Positions 52,607 through 64,000 of a stretch of DNA of 64,000 nt are shown here, one piece after another; the first letter of the stretch is position 1; each line of letters starts with the position of its first letter. The DNA lies in the NCBI GenBank assembly GCA_012934845.2, contig WNNJ02000682.1:52910-116909 (forward strand), read 5' to 3'. The position numbers and the translations under genes were made by a program. The notes under the pieces are model-generated. The model saw only the letters and a list, made by a program, of their open reading frames with translations. It ran no database searches and was not told the origin of the DNA. The stretch comes from Pomphorhynchus laevis (Eukaryota; Acanthocephala; Palaeacanthocephala; Echinorhynchida; Pomphorhynchidae).

Positions 52607-55195
52607 CCCTAGATGATATGTGCATCCGTCGTCTACACTCACTAAATTTAAACGTTATTCATCGTTCACGTTTGGAGTATTCAACATCAATCAATTATGG
52701 CGGTCTTGTATGTTTCGCATTACCCACTGTTCCGCTCGCCATCCACGACATTCCCATTAAACCTACGTATTTTGAGCTAATGTATTTCTCAGCATCTGAT
52801 CTTAATGATCGTTACAACTTCTCTTACTATATCCTCCTGGTTCTATTAGTCCGAGCAAAACTTTTTTCGACGAATTTTACGATCTCCTCTTAAACATTGA
52901 CGCACCTGACTCAATAATCCTTCTCGGTGATTTCAACATTCATCTTAAATACCCAACCTCGCGAAACGCTGCACGTCTTTTTTCGATAATTGGTGATCTC
53001 GGATTCGTTTATCAACACACTGATGCTACACATATTCTGGGTGGAACCATAGATGGTTTCTTTTTGCGAACTTCCTCGCATCTCAAACCACGTGCCACCG
53101 TGCTTGATACTGGTATTTCTGATCATTTTCTTCTTTCCTTACAATTACATTCCTTTCTATGTTTTCCCTCTACATCTCGCTCTCATCGATCTTGGAAACT
53201 TCTTGATTTAGCTATATTTCAAAATTATCTGGTAAGCTTTTTAGATTTGTCTATTTCATCATCTGTTAGTATTCTTGCGAATAGCTTTAAATCATGCATT
53301 ACCCAAGTTCTTAATAAAATATTACCTTTAAGGGTTTTTGTTCCACGACATTCTCATCAAGCTCCTTGGTTTGATTGTGAATGTGTCACTGCCAAACGTT
53401 TACTGCGTCGTTCTCATCGCCTGTATCTTAGAACACATTGAAAAAATGTTTCTTTGGCAGATACAGCCAGATTATCTTTCAAAGATGCTCGTAAACGATG
53501 CTGTGAGCTCTTGAAACATAAATCAATCACTTGCTTACTGGCATGCAAAAATTGAATCTCCTTCTTCGCTACGCAATTTGTGGCCTTCCATTAAAAACTT
53601 ACTTGGACGTTCATGTCCGAAATCAACAGTCTCCTTGCATTTATGCTGAATACCTTCGTGATAAGTTTACTGCAAACATTTCCACTCTTGCTTCCATTAA
53701 TGACGATTTTTCTTCTGTCTTGAATAATCATTTGCCGGAACTTTTCTACATTACGCTTATACATCTTCAACAAATATTAACTGCACTAACCCGGTTACCA
53801 AACACAACATCTATCCGAGATATTATCCCAACTAATGTGTTGAAATATTGCATCCACACACTTCTACCTTATTTGTGTAATCTTTTCAATTCGTCAATTC
53901 GGTATTCGAAGTATCCTGATGACTTTAAAGTCACTATTATACGGCCACTTGTGAAGCGATCATCTCTTGATATTATGATTCTTTCTTCGTACAGTCCAAT
54001 TTCTCAACTACCGACAATCTCCCAACTTTTTGAACGTATAATCTTACATCAATTAAGTGACTCTCTGAAGGTAAATAACCTGTTTTCTTCTTCTCAATCT
54101 GCTTATCGTGAACATCATTCAACCCTCACTGCATACACTCAAATTTTTGAACATTTACTTGTCGCCATTGATAAGAATTGTATTGGTCTTGTTATAGCGC
54201 TTGATTTAGCTTCAGCCTTTGATGTCGTTGACCATCAAATTCTCCTTGCATGTCTTCGTCACCGATCCGGTTTCTCATCTAGTGTTATCAAATGGTTCCA
54301 ATCATATCTAACTGGTAGATCTTTTAGTGTTGAATCTAATTCAACTTTCTCATCTACTTATCAAATCACTCACGGCGCATCTCAGAGTTCTGTTCTTGGA
54401 CCTCTACTATTCTCTACTATTGTAGACATTTGACGTCATTACGTTTAGTAATAAATACAAATATTTGTGGATAACACCTCACTCTTTGTCTGATCCGAAC
54501 ATTTCAATCAAAATTTCTGACTATACTCTACCAGTAGTCACTTCTATGACAATTCTCGGAATTTCATTTGATTCCCACTTGTCATTTCTTCCTTTCATCA
54601 GACACAAAGCTCAATGCTGTTTTCTTATCTTGAGAAACATTATGCAAGTAATACATCATCTCGATACTCTCACTACTGTGAAATTAGTGAATTTTCTTCT
54701 GATTTCCAAACTTGATTATTCTGTCAGTATTCTTGTTAATTATCCGAAATCATCGCTCAAATCTTTGCAAAGTATTCTAAATTCGGCTGTTAGAGTTATT
54801 TTTCGCTTAAGGAAATTCGATCACATATCGCGTTATTCTAATTCGCTGTCTTGGCTAGACATCACGAACCACATAAGGTTTAATCTAGCATGATTTATGT
54901 GAAATATCATAAATGCCAACGCCCCTTCACAGCTCATCTTACCTACATTATCCAGTAAATTCACAACTTCTATTTCGCCTCGCAGTCATTCTACAAGATC
55001 AAGATTATATGTACCACGTAATTTTTCGATCACCGCGCATCGATCATACTCGATTGCAGGGCCTTAACTGTGGAACATCTTCATATGTGCAATTTAAAAA
55101 TTTTTATTTACATTTCTATGGAATCCTAATTTATAAAATTGTTTTGTCATTTTAGTGGACTTGTAAGTGACTGATAGTCACATTTGTCACTTAAA
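52607..55195 (+). mobile_element. LINE C, endonuclease and RT, active site deleted
   Basis: Continues from 50438. Endonuclease: LGDFNIHLKYPTSRNAARLF, ATHILGGTIDGF and DTGISDHFLLSLQ (52.9-53.15 kb). Linker: FVPRHSHQAPWFDCECVTAK. RT (53531-54433): ILTALTRLPNTTSIRDIIPT, ISQLFERIILHQLSDSLKVN, SQSAYREHHSTLTAYTQIFE, ALDLASAFDVVDHQILLACL with the first Asp, and SVLGPLLFSTIVDI. The YADD segment is then missing: 54440-54465 joins straight to LPVVTSMTILGISFDSHLSF, a loss of ~90 residues. The C-terminus ends near 55.1 kb and the 3' hairpin GTGAC-TGATA-GTCAC is at 55165-55179. Confidence 0.85.
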
Positions 55196-55235
55196 AAACC
55201 TTTTCTGATCAAGAATATTTAAACCCATTATATTA

Positions 55236-55480
55236 TCTATTATATATTAAATCTATAATATATAGCATAGTTGTGGAATATAATACACCATTGTATGTTG
55301 CTTTTATCTACAATGGCTAGAAAATATGTAAGTATCAAATATATTATATTTAAGTTTTATAACGATTTATATTTTACATCCGCTATAAAAGTTTTAAGTT
55401 TTATTAAAGTATATTATAATTATATAAGAATTGTATAATATATTATATTATTGTATAAATTAATTAATTTATTATTTATT
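55236..55480. repeat. AT-rich repeat, inverted copy
   Basis: The reverse complement of 48733-48920 and 56094-56350; contains TTTTACATCCGCTATAAAAG. It starts ~40 bases after the LINE C 3' end. Confidence 0.8.
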
Positions 55481-55559
55481 TAGTTTTAAGTTTTATTATA
55501 CTAAAGTTTTATTTAAAGTTTTACATACACTAGAAAATCAAACAATCAAGCAATATTAA

Positions 55560-56060
55560 GCAATCAACGAGAATTGAATCCCTCTGGCTAACTATCTGCC
55601 CATATTCAATGTATCCTGAGAAAGAGCAAATAACCTACATATTTCCTCTCGAGTCAACGAATCAAACTTTATTGATGGTTCAGATATGTTGAACAATGAT
55701 TGCTTTAACTCGATTTTAACAAGAAACTCGAAATGTTGTGTTTGCAATGGTGTGAACGCAGTTTGTAGAAGTTGTGCATGTGTAAAGGCAGTCCGTAAGT
55801 GCGTGGATTGTTCTGCTTCAAAATGCCTCAACAAAGAGCTAGTTGACAAAGATCCCGTTGATAATGGTAAATACTTGCAAACCTTTAGCCTTAACTAATG
55901 AAATTCGTGATTCCGCGACTTGTGTATCTTTAGAATTGAAATACACTAACGGAGATTGTCCGGTATACTCCTTAGTAACAGTACCTCGACAAATATCTAA
56001 GGAATTCTTAAAAGATTTCTTTTTTGGGTACTGTAGTTCAAAGAATTTAATGTGTTGATC
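55560..56060 (+). pseudogene. Second LINE C ORF1 start, truncated
   Basis: Reads CCVCNGVNAVCRSCACVKAV then RKCVDC (55686-55898), homologous to the first Cys cluster at 49.1 kb. After a shift it reads LELKYTNGDCPVYSLVTVPR then FFFGYCSSKN (55843-56058), the second module with one Cys lost. It then ends in the AT-rich repeat. Confidence 0.75.
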
Positions 56061-56089
56061 AATGTTTAATTATATAATTTAGATTTATT

Positions 56090-56360
56090 TAAAAAAAATT
56101 AATTTATACAATAATATAATATATTATACAATTCTTATATAATTATAATATACTATAATACTTAAAACTTTTATAGCGGATGTCAAATATAAATCGTTAT
56201 AAAAATATAAACATAATATATTTGATATTTACATATTTTATAGCCATTGTACATGATAGCTACATACAATGGTATATTATATTCCACAACTATGCTATAT
56301 ATTATAATATAATCCCTTTTAATAGAATATATTATAGATTAACTTATAATATTATAGTAT
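56090..56360. repeat. AT-rich repeat, direct copy
   Basis: Same orientation as 48733-48920; contains TTTATAGCGGATGTCAAATA and CTACATACAATGGTATATTA. Confidence 0.8.
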
Positions 56361-56369
56361 AATAAACCA

Positions 56370-57140
56370 TAATTAGTAATATAAATAAAAACTTTTATAT
56401 TGTTAAATATAAGGTTCACATATTAAAGATAAACCTTATTTTTAAATTTTGGTGCAAAATTATCCAAGCACACGAAAAATAGAAGGCACAATTTGTTCGA
56501 ATAAGTTATTTTTCTAATGATGCAGCAGCAGGTAGTGATATATATATTAAAATAAAATAGTGCTTTTTGACCCTGTACCAATATTTCTATTTCACATTTT
56601 TCTGTTTTTTTTTCTTTCAATTTCAAATTTAAAATATCTATATGCTTTAATAAAAAAGATATCCTTCCATGCTATTTGTACTTGATATTTGTAACATACT
56701 TTACCATTCGGAAATCCATTATGACCTTATAATTCATATAACAGTTTATTCTGCATTACAATTAAAGTCAGAATTTAATGGAATTGCAGTCAATTGCAGT
56801 ATCAGGCAAAGTATTTCTCAATTAAAAATGTAAAATGACTGCGATTGTATTGCATAAATTATTCAGTGAAGTAATTGTCAACAATCAATTCCGTCTCAAT
56901 GTATCGTTAAATGTGTTTGCCAACTACTCCAGAGATTAATTGCCGGGTGAGTTGCTAGGTTTAAAGTAGCTTAAAATCAGAGATGTACTTTATATACTTT
57001 TAAAAAATAAACCGATACTTTAGCTAAATTTTAAAGCCATCGTGCGAGTTGTTTTTCAAGTTGCCTAAGCAAATAGCTTCACCACATCTTATAATATAAT
57101 TAGTACCAAATTATGCTTTATAAGTTGTCAAAATAATCGT
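56370..57140. other. No gene recognised
   Basis: AT-rich, only short frames. Confidence 0.5.
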
Positions 57141-57141
57141 G

Positions 57142-57272
57142 ATTTAAATCTTTAAATATCCAGGAACTATCAGGTATAGTTGAACGACTAGTAGTTACCT
57201 GCGAAATATCAAAATGATTTTTCTTGTCGTTCAACTATACATGATAGTTTCTGGATATTTAAAAATTTAAAT
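57142..57272. repeat. Palindrome, MITE-like, ~47-bp arms
   Basis: The left arm ATTTAAATCTTTAAATATCC runs to GTTGAACGAC. The right arm is its near-perfect reverse complement; the loop is 37 bases. No coding content. Confidence 0.85.
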
Positions 57273-57379
57273 ACAGATCAGGATGGATATATTTCTAATT
57301 AAGATCATTAAAGAATAATTCCATAATATTAACATCACCAGAAATTTCTCTTCTGTATTTGAAGCAAATATCACAGCTA

Positions 57380-57615
57380 TTGTAGCGGGTATCTTTATAA
57401 AAATGTACTCTTCAATTTTAAGATATAATTCTGATCTAATTTATACGACCAATTGAGCGATCACTTTTTAAGCTGATATTACAGCTTTCGTAACTGGTAT
57501 TTTATTGTGCTATCTTTTTCTTCTATTTCAAAGTATCCTTCTGATTTAATTTATACAACCAATTGAGCGATCACTCATTTTGTAGATGATGTAACATATT
57601 TTAAAATTTGCTTCT
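57380..57615. repeat. Satellite-like repeat, two units
   Basis: Units of about 115 bp with TCTGATCTAATTTATACGAC, CAATTGAGCGATCACT and AAGCTGATATTACAGCTTTC blocks. More units lie at 58480-59290, on the other side of a LINE remnant. Confidence 0.75.
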
Positions 57616-57639
57616 TTATTCTGATATATTTCTAATGTC

Positions 57640-58300
57640 TTAAGGCATTTACAAGACGACATCAACTGTATATCTTACGTGTTAACCGAAATAACTTGAC
57701 CGTCAATTCAGCTAAATGCACATCTATATCACGAAGGTCATTTGATCATATTAAAAGAAAGTACAAGTTTGACTCAATTTGTATCAAAAGTACCTACTCG
57801 TTTAAATATTTGGTAGTTTGGGTTTGTGTTGACCTTTCATCTCAAAAGCGTTCATACTACGTATGTTGCATCACAAAACGAGTAACAAGGGATACTTGTC
57901 GGGCACTGATAGGCATATATTCGTTCTGTTACCCATAGCGAACGCGTTTTACTTAAGCTATATCATGTACGCATCGTCAGTTTCTTATCCCGAAACAACT
58001 TATGAGCGCTGTACCCTGGAGAAAGTGTTCAGATCGACAACTAAATTAGTGTCATGACTGAAGAATTTTTATTGCAGGAAACTACTCCAGATATTAAATA
58101 TGTCTTGTATGCGATATCTCCTTGACAATATAGACATCTTGCTTTGAAAATTCTGCACACTAATGATAATCCACTGTCACATTTACTGCAACTAAGAAAT
58201 CAGCTTTATATTTGGGAATACCATGATGCTGAAAACACAACGTTCATGCATACATTTTCCTTCTTACTCAGGCGAGTCGTAACATCTTAAAATTCGATTC
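57640..58300 (+). mobile_element. LINE F-like RT C-terminal remnant
   Basis: Pieces: LTVNSAKCTSISRRSFDHIK and STYSFKYLVVWVCVDLSSQK (57696-57938), then AYLSYIMYASSVSYP and LEKVFRSTTKLVS, then CMRYLLDNIDILLLKILHT. These match the thumb and C-terminal part of a LINE RT, with many shifts. Confidence 0.6.
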
Positions 58301-58479
58301 AGAGTGCAACCGTACTATCGCTTAATGTTTCAAGTATTTTGGACGATGAGCCTTCGTTCAGAAAACTACGTTGGAATTTTCGCTAGTTTATCTGATATGC
58401 GCTTATTGACTATTTTTATGTTTTTTTTTATTTTCTTATGTGTAGCAACTTGTAAACGGCTTTGGCTCGGTTTGTTGTC

Positions 58480-59290
58480 GATTAATAATAATTATGATCT
58501 AATTTATACTACTTTTGAGCGATAATTATTTTGAAGCTGACATAACAGCTTTTGAAATTAGTGTCTCTACTTAACTTTATTCCTTCAATTTAAAGATATC
58601 ATTATGATCTAATTTATATGACTAGTTAAGCGATTACTCATTTTGAGCTGTTATCAGAACTTTTGCATTTTAAATATCTTTAATTCTAATTTAAGATATC
58701 ATTCTTATCTTATGTTTACAACCTTTTGTGCAAACTCCTTTTAAAGCTGATATCTTAACTTTTAAAATTTGTCTTTATTTAGCGAACTTTCTTTAATTTT
58801 AGGCTATCATCCTTATTTAATTTATGCAATCTATGATTTATAATTCAATCTTTAATTTATACATCCTTTATACGACCATGTTAGTGATCATTTATTTTGA
58901 AACTGATATCTTAACTTTTAAAATTTGTCTTTATTTAGTTGTATTTCTTTAATTTTAAGCTACCATTCTGATTTAATTTATGCAATCTATGATTTAAAAT
59001 CCAATCTTTAATTTATATATCCTTTATACGACCACGTTATTGATTATTTCTTTTGAAGCTAATATCTTAACTTTTAAAATTTGTCTTTATTTAGCTGTAT
59101 TTCTTTAATTTAAGCTACCATCCTGATTTAATTTATACAATCAATTAGGCAATCACTATTTTCAAGCTGATATCAGAGCTTTTGAAACTGGTCTTTATTG
59201 AGCTATTCTTCTCTATATATATCGTTCTATATATCCTTTATACGACCGTGTTAGTGATCATTTCTTTTGAAAAGAAATAAGCAATTAATT
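58480..59290. repeat. Satellite-like tandem repeat, about seven units
   Basis: Imperfect units carrying GATCTAATTTATA, GAAGCTGATAT, CTTAACTTTTAAAATTTGTC and TCTTTAATTT blocks. The period varies from ~100 to ~175 bp. Same family as 57380-57615. Confidence 0.75.
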
Positions 59291-59589
59291 GAGCCGTCAA
59301 TTAAGCAATCAATTGTGCGATTAATTCTATTTAGTCTGATACCAGAGAGCTTTTTAAAATGTCTCTATAAATATTTTATAAATAGAGCATTCACTGTTTT
59401 TAGCCGTTTAATTTTGTTGGCATTACAAACTCTACTGCAATCTCATCTCATGTTTATTTCTTGATTTCTATAATTCAGTCATTTTATTCAAATAGAATAT
59501 GAAGTTATAAAAAATGTTAACCAAAACATTTCAACTAAAAACATTATTATTCTTTTAAAAAAATAAATTTATAACAATTCATAAATGAA

Positions 59590-61090
59590 AATTAAAATAA
59601 ATATATGGATAAAATTGAATCAATAGAAGCCTTTAATATTTTGATAAATCAAAATTATGTAAAAGTACGGAATCTGATTTCCCCCTCAGTTTCACAAAAA
59701 AGTTGATAGATGTGTGGTATTATCCATGGGATTGTATAACGTACATTTATTGTGATACATTTATAGATTAAAACAGGTATAATTTCAGTAATATATATTC
59801 AGTTATTATAATAAGTATAACACATATCTAACAAAAATTAAATAAAATTGAATTATTGGAATCCTTAAATATTTTAATAAATCAAAATTATTTAAAGGTA
59901 AGGACATCGATATTAAGACAAATAAAATATGCTCCAATGGGAGGTAATTGTAGCCCAATTATAGCTGACTTGTTTTTAAGCTTTATAGAATATGAATTTG
60001 TTCATAACTGTGTAAAAACTAAATCTAAACAATATAAATATATGAAATATATGTTTCGATACATTGATGATATATGTGTATTTAATTCTAATAATTTTTG
60101 TTCAAAAATCAAACAAATTTATCCAGGTAGCCTCATTCTTAATAAAACTAATTTTGATGATAAAGAATATCTAGATTGTAACATTGACTAATAAATAATA
60201 TAACGAAATTGCTCGAAACGTTTAATTACTTTAAACGTTTTGAAATATTACTTTTTATGATATTACTTTTTACTCTATTATTATGTAAAGACTAATATAT
60301 GACTTTTGAAATATATTACTTTTTACTCTATTAAGTAAAAATACTATTTTACTCTATTATTTCATCGGCGGTTATAGCCGCCGGTGAAATATTTATCAAT
60401 TTTCACTGTTGGTGAAAAAGGCACCCAGTCCTTATTGTATCGTGTACAATTGATCGATATATATTTATTGAGTTAATGGCTATACATGAATGTATCTTAT
60501 ACAGACTTTGTTGAGAATGTTTGGATAATACACTACGTGTGTTCTATTCAGTTAACTCTGATAATTTTTGAATCAATAGCACAAAACATTTATCCAGGTA
60601 GCTTTATTCTTAATAAAACCAATATTAATGATAAAGGAATATGAGATTAATATATCTAAATATGAACATTAAATTAACATCAATGAAAACTACTTTTAAT
60701 TTATATCGTAAAGATTATATATTTAAATTCGCAAGAAACATATTTTATATGAGCATTCATGCATACCATATAATATAAAATATAATACATTAAATAATGC
60801 AATTTTAATGATTGCTATATGTAATGATAATATGTAATGATAATAATATGCTATTATATTATTATCATAAATAATATAATATATAATATTATATTATTTA
60901 ATATATCGTACTGCTATAATATGTACCGATATTGGCTTTCTTCAAAATCATTTAAATAATTTAATAGATACATATTTTAAACTAGGTTACTATAAAAATA
61001 AAATCAAACAGAAAATAGTAAAATATATGAATCAACATAATAATATAAAGAATAAATTAAACGCTTAAGTGGCAAATTTGTATGGATGAA
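59590..61090 (+). mobile_element. Naiad Penelope-like fragments
   Basis: The RT segment at 59856-60191 reads ESLNILINQNYLKVRTSILR, APMGGNCSPIIADLFLSFIE and RYIDDICVFNS. A second overlapping piece at 60541-61090 repeats the YPGS..LNKTNIND region and runs to the C-terminus (NHLNNLIDTYFKLGYYKN). The copy is broken and rearranged, with a GC-rich hairpin at 60359-60390 (arms ATTTCA.CGGCGG, loop TTATAG) in the gap. Confidence 0.8.
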
Positions 61091-62350
61091 TAATAAATAA
61101 TATATTTTGTATTAGAATAAGATACTAGATAGTTTTATTAGACGAAATACATCATTAGCATGTATTTGGCCCCGCTGCTATGTTGGGTCGAGGAATAGGA
61201 TCCAAGAAGTTCAACCTAATGATCACTAATCCTTATTCTTATACAACGTCTCTTATTTATTTGTCAATTCAGGAAAATCTGATAGCATAGCAGTTCCTCC
61301 TGATAACCTCTAAACTTTATTCTGGTACGTCGTTTGCTATTTATTAGTCAATGCATAACAATTGACTTTTATTCTAAATTTCTATTTTTAATTTTAAATT
61401 GATATAAATTATAAAAAATCTTAGTTGAACATCAGTTCCTCCTGATTTATTAGTCAATTCATAAAATTTGACTTTTATTTAAAATTTCAATTTTTTATTT
61501 TAACTTGATATTATTTATTTAACTTATTTATTATTTAATTATTTATAATTATTGTTTACTATTTATTATTTATTTTTAATAATATAAAGTACATAGACTC
61601 AGTTAGCTGATCTGATTTTTATGGATAGATAATAAATAATAACATAAATGAAATTTTTTATAAGTATTTATTATTATTTTATTATTTATTATTTTATTAT
61701 TTTATTTATATTAATCATTACATTATTTTTAATATTATAAAAAATAAATTTGAATTAAGTGATTTTTGTTGGAGATGATAATTAGTAATATACTTTGTAT
61801 TAGAATAACATACACTAGATTATCAAATTGCATCAGAAGATATAGGTCCTTAACACATATTTGGCCCCGCTGCTATAATAGGTAGAGGAGTTAGGGGCCG
61901 AAAACTAATAACATAGCAGTTCCTCCTGATGACCTCTAATCCTTATTTTGATACAACGTCTGTTATTTATTAGTCAATTCATAAAAATGACTTTTATTTA
62001 AAATTTCTATTTTTTATTTTAACTTGATATAAATTATAAAAAATCTTAGTTGAACATCAGTTCCTCCTGATGACTTCTAATGAAATACATCATTAGCATG
62101 TATTTGGCCCCGCTGCTATGTTGGGTAGAGAAACAGGTGCCGAAACCTGATAACATAGCAGTTCCTCCTGGTGACCTCTAATCCTTATTCTGATACAACG
62201 TCTCTTATTTATTTGTCAATTCATAACAATTGACTTTTATTCTAAATTTCAATTTTTAATTTTAACTTGATATAAGTTATATGAAATCTTATATATCAAT
62301 TATTAATTATTTTATTATTAATTATTTTATTTTTATTTATCATGTTTTAT
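61091..62350 (+). repeat. Naiad 3' tail, tandemly repeated
   Basis: Three to four repeats of the block seen once at 7600-7938: TGTATTTGGCCCCGCTGCTA, AACATAGCAGTTCCTCCTGA, TACAACGTCT and TTATTAGTCAATTCATAA, at about 61130-61370, 61850-62000 and 62050-62240. Repeats of terminal sequence are common for Penelope-like elements. Confidence 0.8.
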
Positions 62351-63436
62351 TACGTAGACTAAGTTTGCTGATCTGATTGATTCGCAATGAGAATTGCGAA
62401 CGTATCGTACTGATAAAACAATAAACTTGATAGAAATTATTCAAAATCTTATAACAATTATTTATTATTTGTTGTTTAATTATTTATTATTTAAATAAAT
62501 AATTTGAATCTCAGTAATTACAAGAGCGAGGGATGAAAATTAAAAAAGATAATCGTTTTAGAGGAGAACCAAATGACCATTTTAAATTTAAATTTTACAT
62601 TTTAACTTGATTTAAGTTGTATAAAATCGTATATAAAATTATTTAATTTTTTTTTATTATAAATAATTATTTATTATTTAATTATTTTTTTTATTTGTCA
62701 TTAGGTTTATGTTATAAATAATTTCAGTAGATTAATAATTTCTGTAGATTCAGTTATCTGATTTAATTAAACAATTAAAATTAATAATGAAAATTTTCAA
62801 ATGAAATTATTTAATTATTTATTTAATTATTTTAGTTAAGAAAAATGTGTTTTGTCATTTTTATTATAGTTTGATTTATAAAATATATTTTTTTGAATTA
62901 AATTTAAAAAATTATTATTGAATACTGAATTTATGAAAGTTATGAAATGATTTTTTAATTAAATTAAATGATTATTTTGAAGCAGTTCTGATAAATGTTA
63001 TTTTCATCTAGCCATTTTCAATTAAATTTTATTTTTAAAAATATTATTCTTGAATTCATAATTTATGAAAATAAATGACTGTTTAATTAAATTTTAAAAT
63101 TGTTATTTATAATAAATTTGATTGTTTTTCATCCACTTTTAATAAAAGTTTGATTCTTGAATTAAATTTTAATTTAAAAAATTAAATATGTGAAAACATA
63201 ATTTATGAAAATAATAAACAATTATTTAATTAAATTTAATTATTTCTATGAATTTTTTTATATTTATGCCATTTTTATTACTAAACTTCAATTTTAATAT
63301 TTTAATGAATTTTCTAATAAAATTCTTTTGTACAAGTTTGTATTTTACTTCACGAATAATATCATTTCAGATATGACTTTGATGTTTCTTAACTGAAATT
63401 ATTTGTTACCGTCTCTTCGAAATGTACTCTTTACAG
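62351..63436. other. AT-rich, no gene
   Basis: TTTA/TTAAT-rich sequence. It may be intron or upstream sequence of the exon at 63437. Confidence 0.5.
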
Positions 63437-63581
63437 CCGACATTAACGCGTACTCAGGAAAAGTTGAAAGCAATGTCGGAGCAGGAAGCTCTTATCGAAG
63501 AAAAGAAACGAATGCTCGAAGAACGTAGAAAGATGCAATCTGTCGGAATTGAAATGGCGACGAAACTGGACAAATTTTACA
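63437..63581 (+). CDS. Probable host exon, coiled-coil protein
   Basis: A pyrimidine-rich CTCTTTACAG acceptor precedes 63437 and a GTATGT donor follows 63581, giving a 145-bp exon. It encodes PTLTRTQEKLKAMSEQEALI, EEKKRMLEERRKMQSVGIEM and ATKLDKFY, highly charged with a coiled-coil pattern. The base composition is much less AT-rich than its surroundings, as expected for a constrained exon. The frame could also start at ATG 63422. I do not recognise the family. The next exon should lie beyond the window. Confidence 0.6.
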
Positions 63582-64000
63582 GTATGTTCGAAACTATAAT
63601 AAATTATAAATTATAATTTTTTAATAGATTATAAATTTTATAATTAAAATTTTTAGTAGATTATAAATATACTAAAATTACCACATATTGCAACGATTTT
63701 CAATACGTAATTTATCATTTGAAGCTATAATACCATTTTATTAATTTTACAAAACCTTACAAAATAATAATCTTAAAAGATATTCATACCTTTATCAATA
63801 ATATTTTTTTGGATTTATTAATCTACATTATTGAAATGGTTTAATAATTTTTCATGAAAATTTGTAAATTATACTAAACTCACAAAATATCCGTCATTTA
63901 CCGTAGATAACGTGTGATACTTTTATAGTAAGCTTTGATACTATCGATCCTATTTATTAATAAATTAATAATTTATTAATTTTTAACTTTAAATTTATTA
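63582..64000 (+). other. Probable intron after the exon
   Basis: AT-rich and without frames, continuing to the window edge. Confidence 0.45.

Noticed and set aside
1-64000. LTR retrotransposons, endogenous viruses or Polintons
   Set aside because: No paired long terminal repeats, protease, integrase, capsid or protein-primed polymerase sequence was seen; all RTs read as LINE or Penelope-like.

Overview
This window looks like a repeat-dense, AT-rich stretch of an invertebrate animal genome. The evidence is an intron-bearing host gene of the SAP30BP (HCNGP) family, many degraded non-LTR retrotransposons (LINEs), a Penelope-like element with its GIY-YIG domain at the N-terminus (Naiad type), a hAT transposon and a Tc1/IS630-type transposon. 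I could not place the phylum. I saw no tRNA or rRNA gene, CRISPR array, LTR retrotransposon, retrovirus or Polinton. LINE names A to F below are my own labels for families told apart by their proteins.

Layout. 1-1.7 kb: 5' half of LINE A (minus). 2.5-7.3 kb: LINE endonuclease and RT remnants with two adjacent palindromes, and a LINE B RT (plus). 7.4-14.4 kb: a long-ORF Naiad Penelope-like element (minus) and LINE C copies (minus), set between three copies of a ~190-bp repeat. 14.4-24.8 kb: LINE fragments on both strands. 25.6-26.5 kb: the SAP30BP-like gene (minus). 26.57-27.17 kb: a tandem array with two complete hammerhead ribozymes 304 nt apart and a rearranged third. 28-38.2 kb: more LINEs (C, F, B, D). 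38.2-40.65 kb: a truncated Naiad copy next to a DD34E transposon whose two ends are arrays of exact 22-bp repeats. 40.66-48 kb: LINE E, small repeats and a LINE A copy. 48.5-56.4 kb: a long LINE C copy with a complete hAT transposon in its endonuclease, bracketed by inverted AT-rich repeats. 57.4-59.3 kb: a LINE RT remnant inside satellite-like repeats. 59.6-62.3 kb: Naiad fragments with a repeated 3' tail. 63.4 kb: a likely exon of an unidentified host gene.

The hammerhead array is the most striking signal. Both complete copies have the CUGAUGA and GAAA core boxes, paired stems I, II and III, and a GUC cleavage site. They repeat in tandem like retrozymes, the small circular-RNA retroelements that carry self-cleaving ribozymes, and the window also holds a Penelope-like reverse transcriptase that could supply replication in trans (inference). 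Other notable signals are the 22-bp-array transposon, a hammerhead-like permuted motif in the Naiad 3' tail, a 3' hairpin in LINE C that keeps its pairing while its bases change, and repeated fold-back inverted duplications in LINE sequence.
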